From: Sphagnum magellanicum
Taxonomy: Eukaryota; Streptophyta; Sphagnopsida; Sphagnales; Sphagnaceae
Assembly (NCBI GenBank): GCA_021904315.1
Contig: CM038925.1
Location: 12,836,501 to 12,900,500, forward strand
DNA length: 64,000 nucleotides
Direction of reading: 5' to 3'
The position numbers were made by a program, and so were the translations under genes. A model generated the notes under the pieces. That model saw only the letters and a program-made list of their open reading frames with translations, ran no database searches and had not been told where the DNA came from. Of this stretch, positions 49,388 to 60,415 are shown piece by piece (the first letter of the stretch is position 1; each line of letters starts with the position of its first letter).

Positions 49388-50196
49388 GCTCTTAAATCCT
49401 TGGTTAGTCCCAACTTGGGACTAACTTACTCAAATTGTGGAATTGGGAAAGATTTAGGGCACGTTCCTCGCTCTCAGCACTAAAAGGGGTAAGAAGGGCG
49501 TGCTAAAAGCTTTGAAATTAGACTAGGCAGAGGGACAAGCTATTTAATTATTCGATCTTCCATCCAAAACCAACCCACAAGTTGGTTAGTATTCACTCGG
49601 AACACTTTTGGTGTTGGGACAAACCACGGGCAACCTTGGACTCACTTGACTCACCACGACCCAAACTCGGGGGAAGCCACCACCTTCCCCCATATAGTAT
49701 TCTCTGCGTCTCACCACCACACTTGCATCCGAATGGCACTTTTTCCTAGGACTCCCAAAGTGGAGTCTTGAAACTGTCTCGATTTCGACTCCCAAGACTT
49801 TGGATGTTTCTAACTTCTCACCCCAAGCTCGGATTGGGACGAGGTCTAAGCAAAGTTGTAGCTCTCTTTGAGAGCTTTCCAACGGTGTGTCACACTTCAC
49901 CTGCACGCACCGGGATCGGGTCGATTCCTGACTTTTAGTGGTTGGGAGTCAAATTGTCAATTTGACTTGCGGCCTTTCTTTCGACTATAACTTGTGTTGC
50001 ATATGTCCAAATGGCTCATGCGAGGCCATTTTGGACATCTACACTTCAAAACCTTTCCAACGATATAGAGAACACATCAATGCAAGGTGTTTTGACCCCT
50101 ATAATTGCGTTCTGAATTTTCAGGAATCCCGAAGGATTCCTAAGTCCCATTTTTGGGAATGTGAGTGGTGACTCACACTTCCCTCAAAGTGGGGTT
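49388..50196. mobile_element. LTR-like block between direct repeats
   Basis: This 0.8-kb block is GC-richer than its flanks and carries CTTTCCAACG words twice, a phrase I associate with plant LTR-retrotransposon ends. It has no recognisable protein domain and would be a solo or partial fossil. The alternative is the unique part of a 1.17-kb tandem unit. Confidence 0.35.
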
Positions 50197-50550
50197 TGCT
50201 TGGGGGTGATATTTTTTTTTTGGGTATATTCCCAATGTGTTCCCTAAGATGTTCCTAGTAACACCTCATTTTTTATTCCATATAATTACGCCATGGTTCA
50301 ATTTTCATGTATATAAATTGTAAAAAGGGCAAAGGAGAAGAGAAACATGAAAAAACATGCTTCTATTTTGGGGGAAACAAGCATATTTAAACTTTTTTGT
50401 TGGGGAATGCATTGTGTTTAAAAATATTGAATAATGCATAAACCAAGCGAATGATGAATGTGACGAACTTGGTGCATACTAAAACATTTCTCTTGTAATA
50501 TAGTTTATAAACCCTAATAAATATGTCTTTCCTTAGGATTGAGAAAGTGG
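50197..50550 (+). repeat. Direct repeat, right copy
   Basis: This is the partner of 49028-49387. Both end near AAATATGTCTTTC followed by diverging sequence. Confidence 0.85.
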
Positions 50551-51859
50551 ATGAACTTGTGACAACTAACCCAACATCATTAAGATTTGTGATAATAGAT
50601 GAATCCTAAGAAGTTGGGCCAACTTCCCTAAGTGAGACGTGGTGATCAATGATGGATGAGTTCTAAAAGTTGTGCCAACAATGGATGAATTTTTAAATGG
50701 ATTAACTTAAGAAAATTGACTCAACATCCATGAAGAAAGGAACATTGAATGAACTTGGTATAAGAAACAATAAGGAACTTGGCAAAGTAAAACAATGAGA
50801 AAACACATCAATGTTTAATAATTGATGAAATGGAACTAGTTTGCCAAGGCGAAACCCCAATTCTCCTTCCCCCCAATTTCCATGAATATTAAGCTATTAA
50901 AAAACCTTAATGTATTTTACACTCAATTGTGTCCAAAGAAGATGATTATCAAGAAAATAAGCCTAATAAAGTTGTTTCCCTAACATTAAAATGTTGTTCC
51001 CCCTCCAGTTGCAAGAAGCATATTGGCATTAGCTAAAATGTTTCCCCAACTGGAGGGGGAGCTACTGTTAAAAGAATTTGATGTTCCCCTTGTAGTTCAC
51101 CTTTTTAGGTGGTTCTTTTGTCTTCTTGGACATAGGTCCTTCCATTTTGTTCCTTGTATTCTCTCCTGCTGGGGTGCTTTGATTTTTATTTGATTGGCTC
51201 AGTTTCAATTCAATTCCAAATATAACTAAAAGAGTGTATAAAAATCATTTAGGTACACCAAAAAGATTGGAGTAGTGTATTTCCTGCTTAATTCATTGCA
51301 CTTGTTTACAATTTCCTACTCGGCCCCCACAAAGAGGACCAACTCGTCAAGACTAGAATGACACACCTGTTGACAAAACGAACCAACTTGTGAAGACTAT
51401 ATAGACATACTTGTTCAACGAGCTCAGTACAGTTTGGCGTATTTTCAATTCTCCAACTATGTGGAAAAAAGTAGCAAGCGTCTCATTGCATAATGGCACT
51501 GCCACTTCTGACAAAAGTTAAAATAGGGAATGCTGCGTGAAGTTTGACAAAAACGAACTGACAGCTCAACATGACACCTGCTGAACATTTGCTCCTAAAG
51601 ACATTTTAGCATTAGCTCTGGTTACATAAAAAAGTTATCCATAAAGTCCGGTGAGAACGGCCAGTTTTGGCATAATAGGCCTTCAAACGCGTAACTGGGA
51701 ATGAAAATTTTACAAAACGAAATAACTGGGACCCAAACTACGGTTCCCGACAAGTTTGGCCGCAAACTGAGTTTTATCTCCTCTTTCCTTTTTTTTGAGT
51801 GTCTCCATTGCTGTTACTTATATTTTTAATGCTCCCTGCTCCTACCTTTACAACTCCTA
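50551..51859. other. Spacer with an LTR-element-like purine tract
   Basis: Near 51047 the phrase AACTGGAGGGGGAGCTACTG resembles the polypurine tract next to a Copia-type 3' LTR. Its complement-like phrase lies at about 50999-51014. No coding remnant is seen, so only a fossil edge can be suggested. Confidence 0.3.
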
Positions 51860-51985
51860 TAGTTACTCTCGAACCTTGTGCATTAAATGCTGAGTTTCAG
51901 TCTTTCATACTAAGATTCTAATAAAGTTTCCTTACTTTCACTGAAAGAGGGGATAGAGGGTGAAAGCAGTCCCAAAGACGGTGGA
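51860..51985 (+). repeat. Dispersed repeat, opposite-strand copy of 25620-25800
   Basis: This shares CTCTCGAACCTTGTGCATTA and the following blocks with the copy in the polyphenol oxidase intron. Confidence 0.7.
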
Positions 51986-52544
51986 GACTTTATAAAGGAT
52001 AACTCAATTGTACAAAATAAAATTTCCTCTGCAACATGGGGCCATAGTTTTGCTGCTGATCATGAGCAGATTCTTACATTTTAAAGTGGGCTCTTACATT
52101 TCTCATCATGTTCCTCCCCTTCTCATATATTTTCCTTCAAAAAATTGATTTAAAACTTTCTTTAGACATCTGGTAATGTCCCTCAACAAAGGCATTATCA
52201 AAATCAGGTCCCCACTCAACTATAGCCTTGCACAAGCCCTTATTTTGGTAATCCCTCAGCCTTAGGCATTACATGGAACCACAATCTCTGCCTTACCTAG
52301 AGCCAATAAAAACAAGCAGCTCCTAAGTGTAATGGCTCTACCCAAGTTTGTGGCAGGTTCAAATTTCAAACAAAAAATAATGCAAAATTTCTCATCTAAA
52401 TGCATGCACCTCTATGGACCATCCCCATCCAACATATACACAAATAGTACTCCAGTGAGCCAATATTTTATGCCCATTCATCCTACAGCAATGTGTAGTC
52501 TCCTTCTTAATGATTCCTTATGGAATATGGTTCTGGGTTCAGCT

Positions 52545-52800
52545 CCCAAAAAAATTCAATTCTGGTTGGATAGTTCTGAAAACTAGATCTGGTTCTGGTC
52601 TGGTTCCCAGTAACCCAGATTGGAACCAGTGGTTAACTGCTGGTCAACCTCTAGTTAGTACTTGGTTGTAATGTTTTTATTATTATTTTCAAAAACCTGG
52701 ATTCTGGTTCTAATCCACACATAAATGGAACCAAAAATCTGATTCCTATTTTAGAACCAGTTCGAGAAATCAGACCCAAATCCAGTTAGGTCATGTGACT
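52545..52800 (-). repeat. CTGGTTC-rich degenerate block
   Basis: This is the complementary-strand counterpart of the GAACCAG-rich block at 27487-27940. It includes GGAACCAGTGGTTAACTGC-like text similar to part of that block. Confidence 0.6.
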
Positions 52801-53807
52801 TTTATTAGGGTAGATAGGCCGGTGAGCAAACACTTATGAACTCAAATGAGGTTGAATCCGCACACAGTGTTCCCTTGATTCTGAAGCTCCAGGAAAAAAT
52901 TTAGTCCTTCATTTAGCACTTCCAATGCTGCAAATGTTTTTCAATTTGGTGAAGGAATGGGTAAAATATGGGGTGTTTGGTTTAAGGGGGTTCAATGTTT
53001 CGTGATGAGTGACTTAAAACATAATAGAATTTCGAACTTAAGATCCTTGATCATTGCATCTTTGCCTCTAGAATACAAAGAATGTTTGTAAAGCCTTACT
53101 TGGCGCCCTCATCAAATTTTAAATTACTTGAAACAAACTCAAAATGAGGAAGATATGAGGCTGGAACTAGAGAGAGGTCTAGAGCTAGTTTTTCAAAAAA
53201 ATTGAAGCAAACTATCACTCAGCCTCTTCCTACATTTTGAGCATTGCTGCTTTACTTCCCACGCTCAAAGAATATTCGTAGCTTTATAGCTTGTGCATCC
53301 AATGACAGAAAAATCACTCAATTTGGCTAAGGAATTAGAACAATATTGAAAAGTGTTTGATGATACGCACATGTTCAGTGACGAGCGATTCTACCCTAAC
53401 CAAAAGTAGACCTGAGAGTTCTAATCCTCAAAACCTGGTGTCTTCTCTATGGGCAGAATCAACAAAATAATTGCCTAACCCCTCTGCAACTACTGCCACA
53501 TTTCACTATCATGGACTTGTTGTGCATCCCTCAAGATGTAAAGCTGTCAAACATTATTGGAAACTGATCGCACCACCAAAAGAGTGAAGATGGTCCATTG
53601 ACAACCATGTCAATTTGATTCTATGCAGAGTACACTCCATGGTGCCCATTTGGTCCCTACTATGATCATGATCTGATGAAACAAGTAACTTGCCCCCAAC
53701 ACTCTAACCCGCAGTGTTATATGCGCACTTAGCTGTTATTGAAGGCGATGCTTCTTCTTTTTCATTGTCTGCCCTTGGCTCAACTAATTCTTTTTCTCAA
53801 AAAAGAT
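52801..53807. other. Spacer without recognised content
   Basis: A weak internal duplication is possible (CAATTTGG-AAGGAAT blocks near 52950 and 53318), but it is too diverged to define. No gene is seen. Confidence 0.4.
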
Positions 53808-53954
53808 GGATGATGCCCAGACACACTTTGGGCCCTTGTTATGTACATTTTGGGCATGTAATGGACGCCTGGTGCCCACTACAGGCCCAAAATGTGCATA
53901 ACAAGACACAAAGCTTTTATGGGCAGCATGAAGATGTGTGTCTAGGCACCACCA
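53808..53954. repeat. Imperfect foldback, ~30-bp inner arms
   Basis: Inner arms 53826-53855 and 53885-53913 pair with three mismatches and one unpaired base (GCCCAAAATGTNCATAACAAG). Outer parts near 53810 and 53935 also pair around TGTGTCTNGGCA. Confidence 0.65.
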
Positions 53955-54391
53955 ACTACATCTTTGATGGTTAAAAGGGCAGTCAGGGGGGAAAAAAAAA
54001 GTCCTGCCTCCAAAACAATTATGTGCACATTTTTAATGTTGTGGGGCTAAGTTAACTTATGTTTGTTGGAGTGCAGTTTCTAGGCGGCAGTGATCTCAGA
54101 CTCTCGATGCTGGCCTTGACAAAGGCAATGGATCAACTTCTAAGCAATGTTCTTTTGGTCAAATTTGTGATGTCGTCAAAGTGGAGATCATCCATAGGAA
54201 GATTTAGCCAAATTTGACTAAGCTAAATACGAATGTAATTTTTTTAAAACATCCTTCTATATTTTTGCCTATGTACTTGAACCATGTATGGAAATCTGGC
54301 TACTTATCTTTAAAATTTGTTCATATTCTGGCTATTCAAAATCCTCAAAAAACACTTAATTTTAGCGCCTTTAAATTTGTTTTTTTGCTTT

Positions 54392-54494
54392 TTGGTTATC
54401 GTCGGTACGGGCACGCGGCAGGAATAGTGCAGCGCTGGGTTGACTACTTAGAAGGAGACTATTCCTGCCGCGTGCCCGTACCGACGATAACCAA
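54392..54494. repeat. Perfect 36-bp inverted repeat upstream of chitinase B
   Basis: Arm 54392-54427 is exactly complementary to 54459-54494 over all 36 bases, with a 31-nt loop. The right arm and following bases align with the chitinase A promoter/leader just after its TATA box (TGCCGCGT and CGATAA blocks). The left arm has no such counterpart. It lies 282-385 nt upstream of the chitinase B start codon. The arms are GC-rich in AT-rich surroundings. Confidence 0.95.
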
Positions 54495-54776
54495 GGCTTG
54501 AGCTGAATGACCAATTCGTAGGAGTTTCTGCTTGTAGTATTGATCCTTACATATACCTTAATCCTTGTGACTCTGCTGCTCCAATTTACTCAGTGATCAT
54601 CACTCTTCACCCAAGTACTCTGAATAGCTCTCCTAGTTCTTATTACTCTCCACAGAATTCGTGAATAGATTGTTCTTGGTGTTTACAGCTTTACATTCTG
54701 AAACTTAGTTTGTTGTAATCAGATTGTGTCGAGCTTGCACTTGTTGGATACCCAGTTACTTTGTTCTGCACCTAAG

Positions 54777-55739
54777 ATGGCACGCGCTTGCTCCACTATG
54801 AAGTTCAGTGGAGCTGCAATTCTCATAGCTATGATCGTGGCCATCGTGGCAAATAGTAACGTTGTCGCAGCTTCTAGACAATATCCCGGTCGACGTTCAC
54901 TGCTGCAATCTCATGGCACTCTCTTGATCGACTACATGGGCGCTTCTGGTGACACTAGCCTGCATTTCTCCGATTTGCAAGCTACCGTATCTGCATTTCC
55001 TACCCTGCAATTCATTTTCCCTCTCTCCTTCGCTATCGACTCCGATGCATCAGGCAATCCGCAGAACGGAATCTTCTCTCCGTATTGGACCACAAGCCTG
55101 GATGGTCCGTCCGCCCTAGCCTTCAAACAACAGAATCCCAACGTCAAGCTCATGGTGAGCCTAGCGGGCGCTACTCAGTTTATAAGCGATAGCAATCCCA
55201 GTCAGCCGGTCAACTGGTACGATCCTGCAAGCACTGCCGAATGGGTCAACAATGCGGTGTCATCGATCAGCAGCCTGGTGTCGACTTACAATCTGGATGG
55301 AGTCGACGTCGATTACGAGAACTTCCCTTCAGGCAGTGCTACTTTCACCACTTGCATCGGCCAGTTGATTTCTAGCTTGAAATCGGCCGGCACCATCAGC
55401 GTGGCGTCTATCGCTCCATTTGGCAACACTTTGTCCATATACACGGACCTGTTCTCCAACTACGCTTCTTCCATAGACTACGTCAACTACCAGTTTTATG
55501 CCGACGGTCTCAACACCCAGAGCGACTATGTGAACGACTTCACCACAGTTTCCGCAAGCTTTGATCAAACTAAGCTACTTGCGAGCGTGGAGGTTAACGG
55601 TCGAGGATTGCAAGGCAGCGACTTCATTGCTGCGGCCCAGCAGTTGTCGATTGCGGGAATCATGAATTGGGACGTCGACAATTCCAAGAGCACCAACTTT
55701 GCACTCGAGCAGTCTGTGGCTACTTTCCTCACTTCTTAG
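54777..55739 (+). CDS. GH18 chitinase-like secreted protein B, 320 aa
   Basis: This single-exon gene starts at the ATG at 54777, which aligns with the start of chitinase A (CACCTAA-ATG in both leaders); the longer frame upstream opens only at GTG. Residues 11-32 form a hydrophobic signal peptide ending near VVAAS, then comes RRSLLQ as in A. The mature barrel begins LLIDYMGASG. The GH18 signature is DGVDVDYE, with catalytic Glu181. YVNYQFYADG and GIMNWDVD are conserved. It is 27 residues shorter than A, mainly in the linker between signal and barrel. Expected role: endo-cleavage of chitin outside the cell, by family. The pair is divergent with 5' ends facing, so it arose by inverted duplication or a later inversion. 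Its promoter carries the perfect inverted repeat. Confidence 0.93.
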   Translation: MARACSTMKFSGAAILIAMIVAIVANSNVVAASRQYPGRRSLLQSHGTLLIDYMGASGDTSLHFSDLQATVSAFPTLQFIFPLSFAIDSDASGNPQNGIFSPYWTTSLDGPSALAFKQQNPNVKLMVSLAGATQFISDSNPSQPVNWYDPASTAEWVNNAVSSISSLVSTYNLDGVDVDYENFPSGSATFTTCIGQLISSLKSAGTISVASIAPFGNTLSIYTDLFSNYASSIDYVNYQFYADGLNTQSDYVNDFTTVSASFDQTKLLASVEVNGRGLQGSDFIAAAQQLSIAGIMNWDVDNSKSTNFALEQSVATFLTS

Positions 55740-57765
55740 CTTTTGCAACCCCCCCCAAATTATATAATTTTTTATACAAATTTGAGCTCCCCCTTGCTGC
55801 GCACTACCAGTGACGATCAACTATTTTATTTTATTTTAATGTTTTCATATGGTTTTCAATAATTCATCATTATTTAATGTATCAATGTTTAATTTAATTT
55901 AAATTAATGTACATTTCATGGACATGAAAACACACATGTTAATTTGTTTTTTTCATATCTATGTTGGTAGATAAGGGGAAAAAAAGAATGAAATACTTAT
56001 TAAGAAAAGTGGGAGATAATTATTAACAAGTTAATATAAAAAAAGAAGTAGTTATTTTTTTAAATGAAATAATTAAGCTTGAAAATGACTTAGATATTTT
56101 TGAAATTGTTTTTGCAATGGGCCATGGATAACCATACTAAGGATTCCAAAAAAATTCTCATATAACACTTCGATTACTCAGCAATGGAATTATGCAAGGG
56201 TTTTAAATAGTTACATGAAATTAGTACATATTATTCCTTTTGCTTGTGATTGATCTTCCCTTTGGGACCATCTAGAAGATCTTGAAATTTCTCCCCAACA
56301 TGTGCAAACATGGAATCGTTTGTTTAACAACAGGAAAATTCAATCATCTCTTTGCTTCATGATGTGAATAAAACGTGGAAATATTATTGGTCTCACTATT
56401 GCCTTGGAGCTTTCAATATATTTTGTAGACACTATATCAATTTTTCATTAAACATATCCACATTTTTTACTAAGAAGAACATTGAAAAAATACATTTCTA
56501 AATGGAAAGTGAATAGTGGACTGCACATTTTCCTCACAACTTGAATAAACCGCCTCTCCATCCCTCACCTACTCAAGCAAAAAAAAAAAGGGAGGACCCT
56601 CCATTCCAAGATGCAACTTTTCAATGGTTGCATGAAAGTTCTATTCTTAAAATTGGCTGCCACTACTTTTGGCCTGGACTAATAGACCTTTCTAAGAACA
56701 CCCTACTTATCATCATAGTATTATAAGACATTTGAATTTTAGAATTCAAATGGGACTTACATACTTTACTTGTCTTTGTTTTCATTTCTTATTTGTACTA
56801 GTGTTGTGCTAAACTAGTGTTGGGTGGTATATTCATTCTATTATAGATTAACAAGATAATGGTAACATCACAAATTTATTAAATTTCATAAGTTTGTACA
56901 AATTTTATGCAAAATTCAATTTTTATAAGTTCATATAATGATCACATGAATTCCACGATGTGATTAATATGAATAATATTTGTACATATTTAATATTTTA
57001 AACATTTAAATAATTGTTTTTAAAAATCAGTGACATAAGTGAATGTTCGTGTTAAATACACAAAATTTATATGAATTTTTTTTTTATTTATTTAAAAATT
57101 TTGTGTCATTTTTCCATTTTGAAATCCACAAATTTTACATTAAAATATTTTTTAATGATTTTCGCATGATTTTTATTAAAATTTCATGATATTGAACGTT
57201 TTTGATGAATTTTTTTTTTAAAAATATATCTACCTTAAAGTAAAAATAAATAATTTTTTTTAAATCCCAATTTTAAGTAAGAAAATAAAAAATTTGAAAA
57301 ATTATCAATCCAAGTAAATGATGAACATTTATTGTATTTACACAAATATTTCATCATGTATCTTTTACATGTATGTTGCAAATAAAAAAGGTAAATGTAA
57401 GGTAAAAAAACCTTATTTACACAAATATGACACATTTCAAAATGAAGAAGGACATGTATGCAAAGGACATGAACATAATGAAATTTCAATAAAAATAAGG
57501 TAAATCTATCAGTTGGGTGTGGGGAGGGTAGGTGTAAATATACATATACCCGTTAAGTAAAAAACCAAATATAAATGATTTACATTTACCCTGACAAATT
57601 TTTGACATTTACATTTATAATGATTAATGTGTGAATAATTGTTTTGCTCTCAAGAGTAAATAAAATTCAATTACACTGACGCAATCTTGTGTAATGTTCA
57701 TGGTAAAGTAAGTGTATATATATCATATTACATATAGTAAAGGACATCATGAAGCATCATTTCAT
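55740..57765. other. AT-rich spacer after chitinase B
   Basis: The first few hundred bases presumably hold the 3' UTR. The rest is very AT-rich with no supported gene or array. Confidence 0.45.
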
Positions 57766-57815
57766 TCATCTGTCCCATTATCCATCCATCCATTCATCTG
57801 GTCATCCATCCATCC
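57766..57815 (+). repeat. (CATC)n microsatellite, imperfect
   Basis: CCATCCATCC units occur in three short runs. Confidence 0.85.
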
Positions 57816-57967
57816 TATCATGGTCTGTTTACTCCAATGGAGCGGAAAAAAAGTGGAATACAAACGCAGCATAGCGAAGAAAGGAATAGGAAGAAATGCC
57901 ACACATGCCAAAGCCCTACAATCATAAGCATCCATCAAAAACTGAACCAACTACAAAAGGAACTCAC

Positions 57968-58175
57968 CGCATCTCCTATGACCTTCTTGCCTTTTTTTGC
58001 CTTTCCGCTTCTCAGCTTCTACAAGGAGAGCTCTTGCTTCCTCAAGCTTTTTTTCTTCAATCTCCTTTCGAATCCTTGCTTCCTCTTGCCTTGCTAACTC
58101 ATATGCAAGCCTTTTGGCCTTAACCTCTTCTGTCAAACGTTGCTGCTTCAATCTCTTTGACTCGTCTTCTTTTTC
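57968..58175 (-). pseudogene. Isolated eIF3a-like exon
   Basis: Acceptor TGTAG at 58176-58180 and donor GTGAGT at 57967-57962 bound a 208-nt frame reading EKEDESKRLKQQRLTEEV, then KRLAYEL, EARIRKEIEEKKLEEARALL and EAEKRKGKK. This matches the coiled-coil region of plant eIF3 subunit a, the large scaffold of the eIF3 complex. The family continues K-K-G-K-K plus a hydrophobic segment. Here that fits best in the +1 frame (GKKVIGDA), suggesting a one-base shift before the donor. No neighbouring eIF3a exon is visible within several kilobases on either side, so this is probably a captured or left-over fragment. A real gene with very long introns is the alternative. Confidence 0.6.
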
Positions 58176-58379
58176 CTACATCCACGAAATGTAATCAACT
58201 CACCTGTAAGGCATGTTCAAGGACAGAAATGCACTAGAAACTTGCATCACCTAAACAAAAAGCACTCGAACCACATAGGATGACAAGGGAATGACTTTCC
58301 ACCCACCATTTCGAGCATTTGCTTCACAATGCCGTTGTAGTGAAACAAACTCTCCAAACTCTCCATTCAAAGAGTTTGT

Positions 58380-59090
58380 CTATGTTTGTAGATGCACGCT
58401 AGCACGCACCTCATGGAGATGCTGCTGATGATGATACACCTGTAAGCTTGGTGTGTGCACCAAATCACTGGTGGCCTTTGAGATCTGATGAGCACTCCTG
58501 GACACTCCACAACTTGGAATTCCTTCCAACTCATTGCTTGACTGGAAAAATGCCAACATGGAGTTTGCAACATCCAACCCCAACCCACCGAGAGATGAAA
58601 GAAAGTTCCCTGAGGTTGTCCCACTAGCATGCCGCAGCTAAATGGATTGTTCCAGAGGATGGCTGTCTATGATTCTACTGCTTTCACTGACCTCCATGCC
58701 CCCTAGACCTACAAATTACACTTGATAAAGCTTCTCAAGTGCAAGATATTGCTCTTGTGGCTGTTGTTGGTGCTGGTGGTGCTAGTGGTGCAAATGATGT
58801 GTGAAAGAAGAAGCTAAGTTACTGCAGGTGTTACCAATTACAAGGTACTCCAAGTTTGTATGGTGAATACTGAAGTCAAAAGCAGCAGTAGCATGGGGAC
58901 AAGGAGTCCCCCATGACAAAAGAAAAAGAGCACGGCCAAAAATTTGAAAGTCATCACATCCCAGGTTATGGTAGACATCTTCCAAACCGCCAAGGGACAA
59001 ACTTTGACCTAAAGAAGAAGGTTGCTTGAATCTCTTTGATATAATAAAGGACGTCTTCCAGATCTGTTGCTGCCATTGCATTACCTTCAT
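58380..59090 (-). pseudogene. Unidentified decayed coding stretch
   Basis: One minus-strand frame reads SLGQSLSLGGLEDVYHNLG and FQIFGRALFLLS. After a TAG within a His/Gln run it continues QEQYLALEKLYQV, GLDVANSMLAFFQSSNELEG and LVHTPSLQVYHHQQHLHEV. It has three in-frame stops across about 240 codons, at least two of which could come from CAG or CAA. The Gln/His runs and Ser/Leu-rich parts look like a regulatory protein, but I do not recognise the family. It may have been mobilised together with the eIF3a-like exon next to it. Confidence 0.4.
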
Positions 59091-59164
59091 TGCTTTGTTC
59101 TCAGTTCGGATGCTCTCTTACATCCGCAAAATGACTAAAATTTTATAATATGTACTGTCAAATA

Positions 59165-59205
59165 CACACACACCTGTGCATTAGGCACGGGGTTCAAACT
59201 AGTAC
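59165..59205 (+). repeat. Short dispersed repeat with B-box-like motif
   Basis: This matches 29324-29365 over CACCTGTGCATTAGGCA and GGGGTTCA. GGTTCAAACT resembles a tRNA-type B box. Confidence 0.45.
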
Positions 59206-59639
59206 CTTTAGATATATCATATCACTTGAGGGTGTGACCCTGAGGGTGTTCTCCAAGGTCAGGAGAACCCCAAAAGTACAGGAACCTCCAGGTGTGTAAA
59301 CAATTGTCTTTTTATGGGAAAGTGGGAGCATATGAAAATTAGGAGGATCTCCCCCTGCCACGACCCCCTAAGGGTTCTTATCCTGGGGCAGATCCGTAAA
59401 AGTACACAGAGAAATAAAAAGACGGTTGTTCACATACTGGAAAAAGCCTTGACACCACACAACCTGCAACAAATTATGCACCAAGTTTTTCTACTTTCAA
59501 CCATTTTCTGAGGGCACAATTACAACATAAGATTTATACAATAGAGTTATCCTTTAAGTCATGCCCTGTTGGGCCTGAGTTGTACCCTTCATTTGATGCT
59601 TCATCCCCTCCTGGCTGTTGTCCGCAAAGTCATGAAATT

Positions 59640-59890
59640 TTATTAAATAAGGGTATGAAATATTAAGACTCAGGATTAGATGCACCAGGCTCGAGAACAT
59701 TTACAGCTACAGTACATATAGCAGCAGCAGTGATTAGTTGAAAGCGTTCAGGAAAAGAAAGGGTAGGGCAAACTCAGTTTAGCATCAAATTTGCTGCTAA
59801 ACTGAGTTTCATGCCCCGTTTTGAAATCTCGTCCCCCTATGTGACCAAACAAGGGGTTCCGGTGCCGTCTTTGCCTGACTTTACGAATAA
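59640..59890. repeat. Diverged repeat with central 15-bp inverted repeat
   Basis: The left part resembles the 25740-25800 end of the dispersed repeat, while the right end (GAATAACTTTATTAC) resembles its other end in reversed orientation. In the centre AAACTCAGTTTAGCA (59770-59784) pairs perfectly with 59795-59809. This may be a foldback version of the family. Confidence 0.5.
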
Positions 59891-60175
59891 CTTTATTACA
59901 CAGAGAAATTTAATCAAGCTTTGAACAGTCCCAAAATAGATTACATGCCAAGTAATTTTGCATTACTTGCGCACACCACAGCACCAATTTTTAGGGCAGG
60001 CAGTCAATAGTAATGTCAAACAAATTTTCTACAACTTTAGATATTCCAAACAACTGATTTTGAGAAAAATTTAAATTTATTGAAAATGATTTGATTACCA
60101 CCAGAATGGTAAAGGTACTCTGGTATATTATAGTCTCCTTCTGGGCTACTTCTGTCTGTAGACTAAGGGCAAAGG

Positions 60176-60415
60176 ACACCACCACATGGGCTGAAAGATT
60201 CGTGCAGTGTCTTGCTGTGGCTACAAATGAATGCACAACAATAATGTTGCTATCATTACTTGTACCTACCGTTGCCATGGCAGTCTAGGAGACTTGGCAA
60301 TTTCTCTGACATCACACAGGCCCAAAGACTAGTGCAGCTTCTTCCTGTGACTGGATATGATCGCACAGCAACGACAGTAATATCGGTAATAGTATTGTCA
60401 CCATGGCAGTCTGAA
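60176..60415 (+). repeat. Diverged tandem duplication, ~128-bp unit
   Basis: Two units share GTGCAGTGTCTTGCTGTGAC-like and ACCATGGCAGTCT blocks. They lie downstream of the eIF5-mimic gene. Confidence 0.5.

Noticed and set aside
54726-54776. Longer N-terminus for chitinase B starting at GTG
   Set aside because: The first ATG at 54777 aligns with the chitinase A start and gives the signal peptide; upstream is homologous leader.
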